From Bimuria novae-zelandiae CBS 107.79 (lineage: Eukaryota > Ascomycota > Dothideomycetes > Pleosporales > Didymosphaeriaceae), in assembly GCA_010015655.1 (NCBI GenBank), contig ML976723.1:382904-416368 (forward strand): 33,465 nt of DNA. The letters are read 5' to 3'. Made by a program: the position numbers and the translations under genes. Positions 1-10,900 of this stretch are shown here, in pieces; within the stretch, counting starts at the first letter, position 1, and every line of letters begins with the position of its first letter. The notes below the pieces were generated by a model that did not search any database, was not told where the DNA came from, and worked only from the letters and a program-made list of their open reading frames with translations.

Positions 1-582
1 TTATCTATTATGCCGTACTTTTAACGCGTGTCCTTAATAAGCTCGAACTAGACTCTAAACTTAACTAGATCCTAATAAAGAACACGCTAAGCATGTAGCT
101 TCTTATCTTACTTAATTATAAGCTTTGCCTAGCTATTAATAAAGCGTAACACCTAGTTCTTACTAATAGGCTATAGAGGCGGGATCTAGCCTTAAGCTTA
201 AAGCAGGACGTCTGCCATTCGGCGCATATTAATAATATAGGGTGGAAAGCCTCGTCTATTAAAGTCTAGGATCTAGCGAATAAAAGACTACTCTTTAAGA
301 GGTAATAGCTTACGCTTATTAGATGTTATCTTAATTCTAGCTTAGACACTATAGAGGCGCGACTAGAGGGTTAATTTAAAAATATTATAAGCTACTACTA
401 TAGCGCGAATTAACTAATAAGGATAAAACTTAATTAAAATAAGGGCAAGACTAAGTCTGCCTTCTTTTAATAGCAATTAAGCTTATCGTTATTAAGCTAT
501 AGTTAAAAAGGTAGACGCGTCGTGACGCGTTTTGGTGGGGTGCGTAGCTCACTGGTGTACGCAGCTTACTAGTGGATTACGT
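1..582. other. RIP-degraded DNA, unrecognised, with a GC-richer edge
   Basis: Positions 1 to about 500 are rich in TpA and stop codons in all frames, like the damaged elements to the right. I could not assign them to a transposon family. Positions 505-582 are GC-richer. They carry two adjacent GACGCGT units (514-520 and 524-530) and a short tandem pair, roughly 544-556 and 562-574, whose differences are all C/T or G/A. No gene is supported here. Confidence 0.5.
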
Positions 583-650
583 TACACGAACAGAGAATCG
601 ATGACTAAGCAGGTGCACGGTGGACCGTAGGGTCACCAGGGCAACTGACA
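583..650 (-). repeat. Copia-1 3' LTR (68-bp copy)
   Basis: This is identical over 68 bases to 5564-5631. On the minus strand it begins TGTCAG and ends GTGTA; the expected terminal CA would become TA by one RIP transition. Sequence to the left of 583 does not match sequence to the left of 5564, so the repeat ends here. Sixty-eight base pairs is very short for a Copia LTR, so one copy may be truncated. Confidence 0.65.
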
Positions 651-662
651 CACCCCCCAGAG
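651..662 (-). other. Copia-1 polypurine tract
   Basis: The bases just inside the 3' LTR read CTGGGGGGTG on the minus strand, immediately before TGTCAG. A G-rich purine run at this position is the expected plus-strand primer for reverse transcription, and it supports the minus orientation. Confidence 0.6.
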
Positions 663-744
663 TCTCTGTGAGCGATACTAGGGGAGCCATCCTCCAGCCT
701 ATGCTGGCACAGGGACCTCTACGAGGCCTAAGAGAGCCACAAAA

Positions 745-1190
745 CGCCTATGGGCCGGTCCAGAAAGGGGTTTTGTAAGGCCATCAGCAACCATACTTGT
801 CCTAGGGATATGTGAGACAAGTATATGATTGGCCTCCTGCTCCTCGCGGGCGTACTTGTAGTGGATATCGATGTGCTTAGTCCGCTCGTGGTGGCCCTTA
901 CTGTTAAGCAGGTGAACAGCAGACTGACTATCAGAATAGATCTATATAGGTCCTTTGTTAAGGAGGTGCAACTCTGTAAGTAGGCGACGAAGCCAGGTAG
1001 CTTCTTTTGCAGCGTAGGTTATTGCAACCCACTTTGCCTCTGTAGAAGACGTTGTAACAATCCGCTGGCGATAGGATTTGTAGGAAATAGTACCTCTAGC
1101 TAGCTTGAAGGCGTAGCCTAAGGAGGATTTATGGCTGCTACGATTATTAGCGTATGCAGAATCCGTGTATCTAGTTAGCGTTAGTAATGT
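745..1190 (-). pseudogene. Copia-1 RNase H (end of Pol)
   Basis: This is the C-terminal end of the Copia polyprotein and would degrade RNA in the RNA/DNA hybrid. The minus strand reads KHIDIHYKYARE followed about 25 residues later by the hallmark ADGLTKPL (around 765-790), both well preserved. Upstream is the SDSQSAVHLLN block with the family's acidic residue. Positions 650-1150 are noticeably less RIP-damaged than the neighbouring 1180-1700. It cannot work alone because the rest of the polyprotein is broken. Confidence 0.85.
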
Positions 1191-1479
1191 TTAATTAGTG
1201 CTGCCGTCTTTGGCTAATAGTTGTATGCTAAGGTTAGGCTGGTATTTAAAGTAGCAGACGAGACGTTTAAGTAGGCTATATTACTCTTTAGTAGGGTTAC
1301 TCGTAAAACGCGCTAAGAAGTTAACACTCTATAAAGCGTTAGGGCGTACGAGTCCTGTTAGGTAGAGTAGACAGGTAACAAGTGACTGGTAGCGCTTTAT
1401 AAGCTCTTCTAGCGCCTTTTCCATCACACGCTGTTGCTCTAGGGCGGATAGTAGTAGTAGAGTATTAATAGGGTTAACA

Positions 1480-2330
1480 TTTTCAAGATTGTAATCCTTG
1501 ACAAGACGTTTAATGTAGGGGTCTATAGTAAGAGAGATTATCTAATTAGGGCGGTCACGTACAATGCAGATACTTAGGTAGTAAGTAATTAGCCCTAAGT
1601 TGCGGTATTTATAGCGTTTCAAGATCTTCTGTTTAAGAGTAGTTATAGCGTCCTTTATATGCGTAATTAAAATAAGGTCGTTAATATAAATAATAATAAT
1701 TTCTCCTCCACATGTGAAGACGCATGGGTCTGACGTTAATGGCTTAAATCCTAGGTCCTTAAGGGAGATCTTTAGGTCGTTGTACTAGAGTAAGGCGGCC
1801 TCTCTTAGTCCGTATATACCTCGGAGGAGGCGTACTATTTGGTGAGCCAATAGGCAGCCTTTAGGCAGTTTAAGGAGGATAACATGCTCCGGGGAGAGGT
1901 AAGCGTTTAAGTATATAGTAACTATGTTAACCTGCTCACACTCTAGATCCTTGGCGGCAATAATTATAAGAACTACTTTTAGCATTATTATACGCACGAC
2001 GTAGCTGCATACGTCCTAGTACTAAGAGGCTTAGGTCTGTTAATTACTATAAGCAACTATCTTAGCCTTAATCTTTATTAACAGGCTAGCAGCGTCTCCC
2101 TTATAGTTATACACCTACTAGGTATTAATAACTTTATTCTTCGAGATTTCTTCTTTTGTTGCAGGGCGCCAGGTGTTGTTTAACATAAGTAATTTAAACT
2201 TAGCCTCTATAGCGTCTATAAAAGTAGCCTTTATAGGATGCTTGCTTAGAGCTCTATAATTCCGTAGTTCTAGCGGTAATAAGGACAACTTTGTGCCTAT
2301 TAACGACTTAAACATGGCTAGTGCGAGAGA
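1480..2330 (-). pseudogene. Copia-1 reverse transcriptase
   Basis: The minus strand from about 2315 encodes the start of the Copia reverse transcriptase domain (an NNTW block). From 1997 down it shows the VNIVTIYLNAYL block, then LPKGC and IYGLREA. These match the Copia signatures D-V-x-T-A-F-L-N-A, P-x-G and L-Y-G-L. The polymerase motif, normally YVDD, reads YIND at about 1675-1690, so a catalytic Asp is lost by a G-to-A change. Several in-frame stops lie between the blocks. This enzyme would copy element RNA into DNA inside virus-like particles. Confidence 0.85.
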
Positions 2331-2359
2331 GCGTACGAACGTGATTGCGCCTATCTTAA

Positions 2360-2760
2360 CGCGTTGACGCGTTCGTCAAGAGCCTTCAGCAAGTATGAGG
2401 TGAGTACCTGGGTTGGCAGAAATCTCCATCCTTCGTGATGCAACATTGCCATGCCTAGTTGGAGGCAGAGGGCCTTTAGCAGGCTCCTCAGCATGCTCCT
2501 TGGCAGGCTCCTCAGCAGGCTCTTCAGCAGGCACTAAGCTATCAAAGTGGCGCTCTCCTTTGGCAATTGCGGGTAGTATTTCCTCCTCCTCCTCCTCCTC
2601 CTCCTCTCTGTATCCAAGCTCATGTTCACCCCCCATATCAACAGGATCAGGTGTAATAGGGCGCTCGGTGGCGGCTTGTTGGGGGAGGACGGGAGGGGCG
2701 ATTGAAGTCGGCGGTGGCAGCGACAGCGGAGGCTCCTCGTGAAGGGCAACTATACGTAAG
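2360..2760 (-). other. GC-rich low-complexity linker between integrase and RT
   Basis: This 400-bp island is GC-rich and nearly free of RIP-type stops, in contrast to both sides. It holds (TCC)8 at 2581-2606 and 15-bp repeats at about 2480-2532 that encode EEPAEEPAKEHAEEPAKG on the minus strand. It lies in the variable linker that separates integrase from reverse transcriptase in Copia polyproteins. The Glu/Pro/Ala repeats suggest a flexible spacer. Two adjacent ACGCGT sites lie at its edge (2359-2372). Confidence 0.6.
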
Positions 2761-2849
2761 TTTCTATTATAAGAGTTAAATTTAACGCTTGCAGTTATAA
2801 TAATAACGTGTTATTAAGGAATCTATATCTTGTAGAGGGAAGAGCCCTC

Positions 2850-3740
2850 TATACCTATAAGAAGTCCGCGTTTAGCTTAAGGTGCAAACTTTTCACCTTT
2901 AACACGGGTGTCAACAGGCCTATGTACGTATCCTACATGTCTAAAAGCGTGAGTTAGTCCTAGGTTAGGCACTAGGTTAATAGCTCCGATGGCTGTATAC
3001 TACAGCTCATAAGGCGTCTTATTCTTTGGTACTCCGCTTGTTAGGCTGAAGTTAAGTAAGCGGACCATGTATGCAGCATAATAGGGCCAGAATATCTCTA
3101 GTAGACCTAATGCTATTGTTGCTGCTCGAACTTAGTCCTCGGTAATACCGTTCGCTCGCTCCGCAGTCCCATTACGTGAGGGATCGTGCGATGGGGAATA
3201 CTAAAGCAGTGTACCCTCTTTGCGATAATACTCCTTTAGGCGATTACTCTTAAACTCACTAGCACTATCAAGGTGTATAGTAGCAACTATTAGCTATAGA
3301 CTTACTTTTATTTATTTTAGCTAGTTAATTAATTTGGCTGCAAGAGCTGCGCGTGAGTCGGACGTAAAGAGCCAGCGTCTACGCGTTAGATCGTCTGTGA
3401 TAAGCAGCCAGTAGCGCTCTCCATCCTTTCCAGCAGGTAATATTAGCCCTACTATGTCGAGATGGATCTTCTCTAATGGACGGGTAGAGCGTGTGTGTTG
3501 ACAACGAGAAATAAAATGTTTTGATTTCGACAGACCGCAGGGCTCACAGTTAAACGGTGTAGAGTTAGATAGCTCCATACTATTAACAACCTTTAAGAGC
3601 TTCTTAATCATCTCTACGTCTGCGTGGCCCATAATATGGTGCCATACATGTAGTGGGCGAGCAACCTTGGGTGGTTGAGCAGAACGTGAGGCGTATAGAG
3701 TCGCGTATGTGAGCGCGAGAGGTGCCTTCTCTGCCAAGTT
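2850..3740 (-). pseudogene. Copia-1 integrase (GAG-pre-integrase and core)
   Basis: The domain inserts element DNA into the host chromosome. The minus strand from 3737 reads the zinc-binding N-terminus (HVWHHIMGH, then CEPCGLSKSK). Next come the first core Asp in HLDIVG, a second Asp in an LDSASEF block (normally DNGGEF), and the Glu in NGTAERANG (about 3160-3180). It ends with the TPYEL block. This is the standard Copia H-H-C-C plus D-D-E order. The piece 3321-3737 is still open; the remainder has several stops such as Gln-to-TAG. Confidence 0.88.
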
Positions 3741-4345
3741 AACAACAAGGAAGTTAGGTATCCCGTTAATCTCTAGTAAATAGGCGATCTCTTCTCTATT
3801 GCTTAGGTAGAGCTTATCTTCGCTACTATGGTAGTAAGCGCCCTTGCGCTTGAAAGGCGCTTGCGATATAACGTTGGTAACAAAACTTAGGCAGTATAGA
3901 GTATCTTTAAGTTATATGTCTGTAACCTCACTATCTAAGCAGACAACACTTAGTTTAATAGTACCTTCTCTATAGACTTTAGCTACATGGGTTGCTCCTT
4001 GCACTTTCGACGTTGCCAAGTCTCGAAAGTTAATAAATAGCTCTCGTTTGTTGACAATAATTCGGTTGGCGGCTATATTATAGCAGAAACGTTAACGGTA
4101 GTTACTATTCGCAGTAGCTTTCTAAGTTAGTGTCTAGGACACCGCAGCGGTTAAGTAGAATGCTAAAGTGTTAAGTATAATTAAAACACTAGCAATAGCT
4201 TTCTTATTATTGCCTATCTTGTCCTTGTCCTTATCCTTATACCGCAAATGCTCTGGGATTAGCTCTAAGTGTTTCTTCCAGCAGAGCTTCTCACCTCCAG
4301 GATGCTCTCGTTCACAGTATGTGCAGTGCTACTTCTTAGGACGTG
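3740..4345 (-). pseudogene. Copia-1 zinc knuckle and protease region
   Basis: At 4230-4345 the minus strand encodes CTYCEREH followed by LCWKKH, a CCHC-like nucleocapsid knuckle that would bind RNA. At about 4100-4150 there is a degraded LDTxA motif where Copia elements have the aspartic protease LDSGA. The following ~120 codons read in frame with sparse stops up to the integrase. The protease would cleave the polyprotein. The Ser and Gly of the active site are not preserved. Confidence 0.65.
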
Positions 4346-5563
4346 GGTTCTAGTTACAGATCTACTTTCTATTTTAGTCTGCGCTAGTTGCAGGCGTATA
4401 ATTAGGTGCGTTTAATATCTTTTTATTAACGTTATAGCGATAACTATTAACGCGCTTTTCTTCTTATTATTTTACCTTAGCTATAAACACCTTAACAGGC
4501 TCTTCCTTCTTATGTCGGAGATAATCCTCGATCGCGGCGGTAAGCTTATTAATTATCTATATAGTGCCGTTGCGTATATTATTGTTACGCGACTCTACCT
4601 ATTCTGGGAGTATACGCTCTAGGCCGTGTAGAAAATAAATAATAATTAGCTCTTTAACTAACGCGTCCGTTGATGTGCTCTAAAGTCCTTTAGTACTAAT
4701 CTTATAATAGGTAAAGGTAACGCCTATTTGCGCTAATTACGAGCGAGCGTCTTAGAAGTAATTAATATAGTTACGTACTAAGCGGCAGGTGTCAGCGCGA
4801 AGGTTAATAAAGTTAGTCTATATAGCGCGTAGGTTGTCCTGCTCGACAGGTACAACGCGGTTGGTGATGTACGTGTACATTTTAGCTAACGAATTGAAGC
4901 TGGTTAGTGCCAGGTGGAGAGACTTGTTAATAGAGCTAATAATAGCGTTCTAGAAAGAGGCGTCTTTGCTATCCTAAGCTTTAAGGCGGGCAAGAGCTAT
5001 TGCTTTAGAAGCTCGTATTTGCTCGTTTATAATAACTTAGGAGTGGTTAGCCTTCTCGCAAGCATTAAACGCCTTAGTTTCTTCTTCTTCTAATATACTA
5101 TTAGTAACGACAAGTTATACAAGCGAATGCTCTTTGTAGTCGCGGGAGGCGTACGCAAGGCGCGCCTTTATGCCTAAAAGGATATCCTTCGCGCTACGCT
5201 CTATAGCTACGTTAGTTATCTATTTATTCCACTCCTTCTAGTTACGGCCCGTCGCGTCAAGCACGATCGTGCCTATAGTTAGAGTTAACATATTATAGGT
5301 TAGTATAAGCTCGCTAGGGCTCTACTAGGTTGCTATAGCTTCGGCGGTGCAAGGTTCGTTCCTGCGGTGCCAAAAACCGGCGTAGGTCCGCTTTGTCTTT
5401 AACGGTGCAGCGTTGGCTTCTGCGGTGTCAGATCCGGCGTAAATACTAAGATTAACAGCAGGCTGCGCTTAGAAGGGCGACATAACCTAACAGATAAGTA
5501 GGGCTCAAAAGTGGACAGAAAGTCGATGTGTATTATGTGTGTGCTGAGACTAGCTATCTATAG
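4346..5563 (-). pseudogene. Copia-1 gag remnant and 5' leader
   Basis: This should hold the capsid gene by position, between the 5' LTR and the zinc knuckle. The minus strand shows interrupted stretches without clear motifs. The proposal rests on location, not on recognised residues. The leader near 5480-5563 is less damaged. I did not find a convincing tRNA primer-binding site. Confidence 0.45.
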
Positions 5564-5631
5564 TACACGAACAGAGAATCGATGACTAAGCAGGTGCACG
5601 GTGGACCGTAGGGTCACCAGGGCAACTGACA
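5564..5631 (-). repeat. Copia-1 5' LTR (68-bp copy)
   Basis: This is identical to 583-650. Its outer end (5631) joins the truncated Gypsy-1 LTR at 5632. On the minus strand it starts TGTCAG. Confidence 0.65.
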
Positions 5632-6008
5632 GTATCGTAGTGCTTTATAAATTATTTAATAGTATAAGTTAATGTGACACTTAGCGCGAGGCTAAATAAT
5701 TTAATTTTATAATAAAATAAGATAACTATTAATTTGTATAAGAGAACGTACTTGTATAGAAGATATATAAGTTAACTATAAGGAGCGTAATAAAGAAAAC
5801 CACCTATATATATACTTACTTTACTTAATTACTTAGTACTACTAATTAACTAAGTAGTTACGTGCCTTGCTTTATTACTTAGTACTACTAATTAATTAAG
5901 TAGTTATATAATCTTAAAGCTAGCTCCTTAGCGTACTAGTTAACCCGTTCCTTAGCCGCCTGTCCTTATAAGCGCCTATCCCCTATTATCTAGTCTTAGT
6001 TCGTAACA
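5632..6008 (-). repeat. Gypsy-1 3' LTR, truncated
   Basis: This aligns with 13444-13820 of the complete LTR, so the first 48 plus-strand bases (equivalent to 13396-13443) are absent. Copia-1 takes their place. I looked left of Copia-1 for the missing 48 bp and did not see them. On the minus strand the purine-rich GGAAGGGAGGGATAG precedes the LTR at 6009 onward, a good polypurine tract. Confidence 0.9.
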
Positions 6009-6174
6009 CTATCCCTCCCTTCCTAGTCTTTGTCCGCGAAGAACTATACCTGCTAACTAAATAATTAGTACTTATTATTATCGCGAACTTGTTTCCGCTA
6101 TTAAAGCATATAGAAGTATTATAGTATTAAAATATTTTAACTATAAAACCTATTCGCGAGTTTGCAAGGTATTA

Positions 6175-7503
6175 CAGTCACTCTGCAGTAGTCTAGTACG
6201 CTAAGGTGATTGGCGTTAGTTTCGCGAAGCGACTCCCCTACCAAAACAACCCATAGAGTATCGAAAAGTAGGCCAAATTTAATAATTCTTAGTAGTAACT
6301 AGTAAATTAATACTTAATACTTTATTTAGTAACTATTTACGTGCATGCAAGCAGCGATTCTATCTAGCATACTTAATATAAAATAACGTATAAGGCGCGT
6401 TGGGATCCTCTACTAGTAGTCTTTTAAGGTAGTACAAAACCTCTCTTATTTATCTTTACTAGTTCTAAATTTAGTTATATAGGGATAGCGATTCCTTATC
6501 TTACGTTTAAGCTGCCACTAGAGGTGCTTAATAGGGTTAAGGTTAGGAGAATAAGGTAGGAAATTAATAGTTTAGATCCCGTGATTAACTACGAAGTCGC
6601 GTGTATAAATTGCTATATAAATCTAAGCGTTATCGTGCATAAATCGCTTGCCTAGCAGGTATAAGTTTAGGAAACCTTCTTCTAGTATTTTAGTGTAGCT
6701 TTAAGCGGTGTATTTATTGCGCGGCGCTGTAGGGTCTCTCTACATAATAATAAGTGGTAATCGCCGGGTACGCCCTCGAGAATCAATCCATATTAAAGCC
6801 CACACTATCTATTAAGGTAGCCAACTAGTAGATTATTCGGAGATTATACGGCGCTCCCACTTCTTATAGGGATACCTAAACACCCACTCGGCGTTGGCGC
6901 CGCGACCCTTTTAAACAAAGCACTTATTTAAGAACTAAAAAGGCATTAAGCGCTAGTTAAAGTTTTTATACTTATAATAGAACTTAAGCCGTAATTAGGT
7001 AGTAGCTTTATTAATTTTAGGCCTTTACTTAGCTCTAAAGTTAGTAAGGCCTTATTCCTTAAGTGCTTTATATAATATATTATTAGAGACGTCCTTCCTA
7101 AGGTGCGCCTCCTTAGCGAGCTCTTAATAGGTAATCTTTAGCTTTTTTATACTTGTCGTAGTAGCGTTTGTTTCTCCTAATAAGTAAGCTTAGGAGGCTG
7201 CCTATTGCGAGGGCGAGAGGTGTTATTACCTATCTTATCGTACCTCTTAATAGTGTCGCGTATACACTTTATTATACAGCGAAACTTGCGCGCTAGCTCT
7301 ACTGGCGTCGCACTAGCCTCTACCTTAGAGATAATATCTTCCTGTGCCTGCGGTATTAATTTACTACCTGTAATGCGATTTGCGCTTATTTCTAAGCTAA
7401 AAGCTCTTATTTTAGTAGAGATAGAGAGGGTAGAAGTGGTTAAGGTATTTGGCGCGCGCGCGTCGGGCTGACACTAGCGCACTAGACTAATGCGCTAGTA
7501 CTG
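6175..7503 (-). mobile_element. Tc1/mariner element nested in Gypsy-1 (1329 bp)
   Basis: The ends read CAGT...ACTG and are flanked by TA at 6173-6174 and 7504-7505. Gypsy-2 preserves the empty site: the same Gypsy sequence runs through there with one TA. The inverted ends share CAGT, then after ten diverged bases TAGTCTAGT and CGCTA. CAGT termini and TA duplication are typical of Tc1/mariner. The transposase is on the minus strand. Confidence 0.93.
6330..7460 (-). pseudogene. Tc1/mariner transposase, catalytic triad destroyed
   Basis: The protein would cut and paste the element at TA sites. On the minus strand, the first catalytic block reads NKC followed by KGRGANAEWVFRYP (6926 down), where the family has DEC. 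The second block reads HDNA (Asp at 6632-6634). The third reads LPYSPNLNPIKHL, where the family has NPIE (Lys at 6527-6529). The spacing from second Asp to the third position is exactly 34 residues, so this was a DD34E enzyme. Asp-to-Asn and Glu-to-Lys are both RIP-type transitions. The N-terminal helix-turn-helix region lies near 7200-7460. Many stops interrupt it. Confidence 0.9.
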
Positions 7504-7505
7504 TA

Positions 7506-8050
7506 ATTTATTTAAGAAAATATAGTAAGTACCTAAAAAGGGGCGCAAAGTGCAACGTAGCTATTACTTATAATAAGTTTTTTTATTTAATTACTAAGAA
7601 GTAAAAATTAGATACATAAATTTTAAAGGCGTAAAAAAAGTAAGATATAGTATTTAAAGTAATACGCGTAGCGCGTGTAAAAAAATAATATTTAGCTAAA
7701 TAACTAGCTTTAAATACGAAGTGTGCTAAGGAGGTAATCGCTGTTAAGAGCGCTACTTTAGAGGAACTAAAGGAGGACCCTCCTTAGCCTGCTTGGCCGA
7801 ATAGCCTGGTCGAGCTAACTCCCCGTGTCTGGTTGGCTGCGGAAGAACTTCCCCTCGATTTCTGGGACAACCCGGCGCCTTTGTCGTCCTAGGCCCACCT
7901 AGGACGTGGGGCCTCGGGATGCCCTTTATGGAACTTCTCTAAGGCTTCTTTGCAGTTAGTAAGGTTCCTCGCTGGTTCCCACGTGTTGTGGCTTTCTGGC
8001 CATCCTTCCCACTTCACCAGGTACTTGTACTAACGCCCGATCTTTTATAG
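7506..8050 (-). pseudogene. Gypsy-1 Pol C-terminus with chromodomain
   Basis: At about 7975-8040 the minus strand reads YKYLVKWEGWP and then ARNLTNCKEALEKF, a chromodomain core. In chromoviruses this C-terminal domain directs integration toward chromatin carrying particular histone marks. Residues after it (7740-7920) are GC-rich and little damaged, and include an inverted repeat of CGTCCTAGG. The same tail is found in Gypsy-2 at 25225-25510. Frame-breaking stops are few here compared with the integrase. Confidence 0.85.
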
Positions 8051-9160
8051 ATCTCTAATTACTTTAACCTTATACTCCTTGTCCTTAAGTTTAAGTTATG
8101 TTTCTAGTTCGGCGTTTGGTGGTGCTAGTTCTAACAATAACTTGTAGAAGACTAGGTAGATCTATGTATTTATAAGTAACTATAGTTTAAAATTAACTAG
8201 TCCTCTAACTTCTTAGATTTTAAATAGTCCTTTTTAAAGGTTGTCTAGTTTTTTACTTAGCCTTATTATTTTAAAATTTTTTTTTAAAAGGAGGACTTTA
8301 ACCCCCTTCTTAAAAGTTAGTCCTATAATTCTTTTTTTATTTACTTATTACGCTATTTATTTATTACGCCGCGCGATATTCTTATATAGTATTTTATATA
8401 AATTTTATATAAGTTTAGCTTTATTAGCTGCGTCCTTCGCAATGCTCTAGATGTCTAATAGATCCTAGTAAGTTGTTGGCTCACATCCATGGTTAGCGTA
8501 ATATGGCGAGTATCCTGTAGTCGCCGATCTTGTGCTATTATATGCTAGCTAAGCTATTAGCAATAGCTTAACCTAATTATCTTAAAGCTTATTTATATAT
8601 ATCTAGAAATATTATTCTAACGTTTAGTTTATTCGCTTAGTTTAGCTATCTATCTTAAGGTAAAAATTTGTTGTGAGTTTATGCTTAATCCCTAATTTAG
8701 CTATAAACGTAGTCTAGTATAATAATGTAAACATCTTAGCCCTGTCTGTGAGAAACTCGTTAGGTTGTCTAACCTATAATATTAGTTCTTATTTTACTAT
8801 ATAAGCTAGTTCTTTTGCTATTATAGCTTCCTTAATTAGCATAAACCTTAACTCCTTAGTAAGTTAATAAATTATAATTAAAATTAAGTTATAGGGATCC
8901 TTATTCCCTGGTGCTAGTAATACTAGTAACTTTATAATAAAGTCTATAGTCACGCTTAACTATGGTCTTAAGGGCGGCTTTAGTAGCTATAAGAGGCTAT
9001 AGGGCTTATATCTCTTAGGGTTATTTTTATAACAGGCTAAATAGTTACTTAAAACCTTCTATACCGCCTAGCGTAGACTAGGGATAGTATATTCGTTCGT
9101 AATTTAACGCGTCGTTTTAGCAATCCCTAGGTGTCCCTAATCCTTATCTTTATATAACTT
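8050..9160 (-). pseudogene. Gypsy-1 integrase
   Basis: This is the mirror of the Gypsy-2 integrase (24100-24860), and the two can be followed side by side. The best preserved patch is 8470-8530, matching 24765-24820 almost base for base; it encodes the SPYYANHG-type block near the integrase C-terminus. The catalytic core lies to its right and is broken by stops. Confidence 0.75.
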
Positions 9161-10900
9161 TTTAATTAGTAGTAGAGCTATCTAATTGCTAATCTAGATA
9201 TAGTTTTAATAGTCCTATGCTATTAATTTTATAGCTTAGTAAAAATTATACGCTTAGTAATTCTTGTCTATAAGTCTTTTATAATCCTGTATCCTCTCTA
9301 TAGCTAGTCTAAAATAGGTTAAATCTACGCGTTACACTTCTAGTGCTAGCGCAAGTTATATTTTATTATAGTAAAAGGTTCTATCCTTTACATATATTAA
9401 GATTATAATACAGTTACCACCGTCGCCTTCTTCTATAAGGTCTAATTATCTACTTAGGGCGTCTACTACAGCGTTTGCGTTTCCTAGCAAATGCGTAATA
9501 TAAAAGTGAAATTCTACTATCTATTTAGACTATTTAGCCTATTACTAATTAAGCTTCTTAGTCGTCGTAAAGCAGGTTAGATTAAGGTAATTAAAAAATA
9601 CTTTTATTTAATACTTAGCTCCCTTAAGCTATGCTTTTTATTACTTAAAATAGTTCATAATAGCTAGTAATTCCTTATTATAGATTTTATAATTAAGTTT
9701 TACTTTTAAGAGCTTTCTTGCGTAGTAGAAGACTAGTCTCCACTTCTAGTTATCGCATTCTTATAGTAGTACGACCCCTAACGCATAATCTAATACATTT
9801 ATGTAAATGCGATGTCGTTGCTCTAGGTCGTATATCTATAGCAGGGGTGCCGTTAGGAATAGGCGCTTTAGTTATTTAAAAGCTTACTTCTTTACCTTCT
9901 ATAGAGGTCGCTATTTTCCTGTCTTTGTAAGTTCTATTAGTGGACCGGTGACTTTTAAGTAGTTCTTAATAAATTTATAATAGCAGTTAGTAAAGCCTAA
10001 GAAAGATTAAATATCCTTTACTAATTCTAGTAGTAGCTATTTTTCTATTATTGTAATTTTCTTTAAATCCATTTTAACACCTTCTTAGGATATTACAAAT
10101 CTTAGATATCCCGTTTCCGTGACATAGAATTCATATTTTTTAGGGTGTAGGAGCAATTTATGCTCTTATAGTTTCTACAACACCTTGCGAACATGTTCCT
10201 TATGTTCTTCTAGTGTTCTACTTAAGTATATTAATATGTTATCGAGGTATGCCGTGCAGAATACGTCTAAGTATTTATATAATACTTAATTTATTAGTTC
10301 CTAAAAGGTTACTAGTGCGTTAGTTAGCCCTATGAGCATAATTATATACTTAAAGAGGCTATATCGTGTGCGGAGAGCTATTTTCTACTTATAACTTTTT
10401 ACTATTTAAATCTTATAGAATCTATTCTAAACGTTAAATTTCGTAAACTACTTAGCTTCTTAGAGTCAATCTATAAGCTCTATTATTAAAGGTAATAGAT
10501 AGCAGTTTTTAATAGTTACGGCATTTAGCTATTTATAATCTATATAGAGTCGTAGCCTGCCGTCTTTTTTATAAATAAAGAGTATAGGGAAGGACGCTAG
10601 GCTCTAACTAAGTCTCTATTTTCCTAAGCATAAATTTTTCTATATTAGCTCTTTTAATTCTTTCTCTTATTCGTAGGTAAGGGGCCTTAGGCGTTCTAGC
10701 TATAGCTTAGCTCTTTCTACTAGTAGTATCTTATAATCCTACTCCTTATATTTAGGTAAAATAGTCTCGTCGTGTTTTTTAAATAGGTTTATAAATTCCT
10801 TGTATTCTTTTGATAGACCTAGGTTATCTAGGACTATCTTAGCCTCTTAGACCTATATATAGTACACCCTTTCTAGGTATTACTTTAAGATCCTGTCTAT
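9160..10900 (-). pseudogene. Gypsy-1 reverse transcriptase and RNase H
   Basis: The polymerase motif at 10238-10249 reads YLDN on the minus strand where the active form is YLDD (preserved in Gypsy-2), so one metal-binding Asp is lost by a G-to-A change. The surrounding blocks match Gypsy-2: the C-terminal fingers/palm at about 10300-10620 and the connection/RNase H at 9250-9900. This enzyme would make cDNA from the element RNA. Confidence 0.82.

Larger units (their letters stand above)
583..5631 (-). mobile_element. Copia-1: degraded Ty1/Copia LTR retrotransposon
   Basis: Reading the minus strand from 5631 down gives gag remnant, zinc knuckle, protease region, integrase, reverse transcriptase and RNase H. 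Integrase before reverse transcriptase is the Copia order. The element is bounded by an identical 68-bp direct repeat (583-650 and 5564-5631) whose outer right end is TGTCAG on the minus strand. The frame is broken by many TAG/TAA codons. No target-site duplication is visible: the 5 bases to the left are TACGT and those to the right are GTATC. Its right end directly joins a Gypsy LTR that lacks its first 48 bp, so the junction looks rearranged rather than a clean insertion. Confidence 0.85.

Noticed and set aside
2413..2742. 109-codon plus-strand frame with Ser runs
   Set aside because: It is the reverse of the Glu/Pro/Ala linker of Copia-1; the Ser run comes from (TCC)8.
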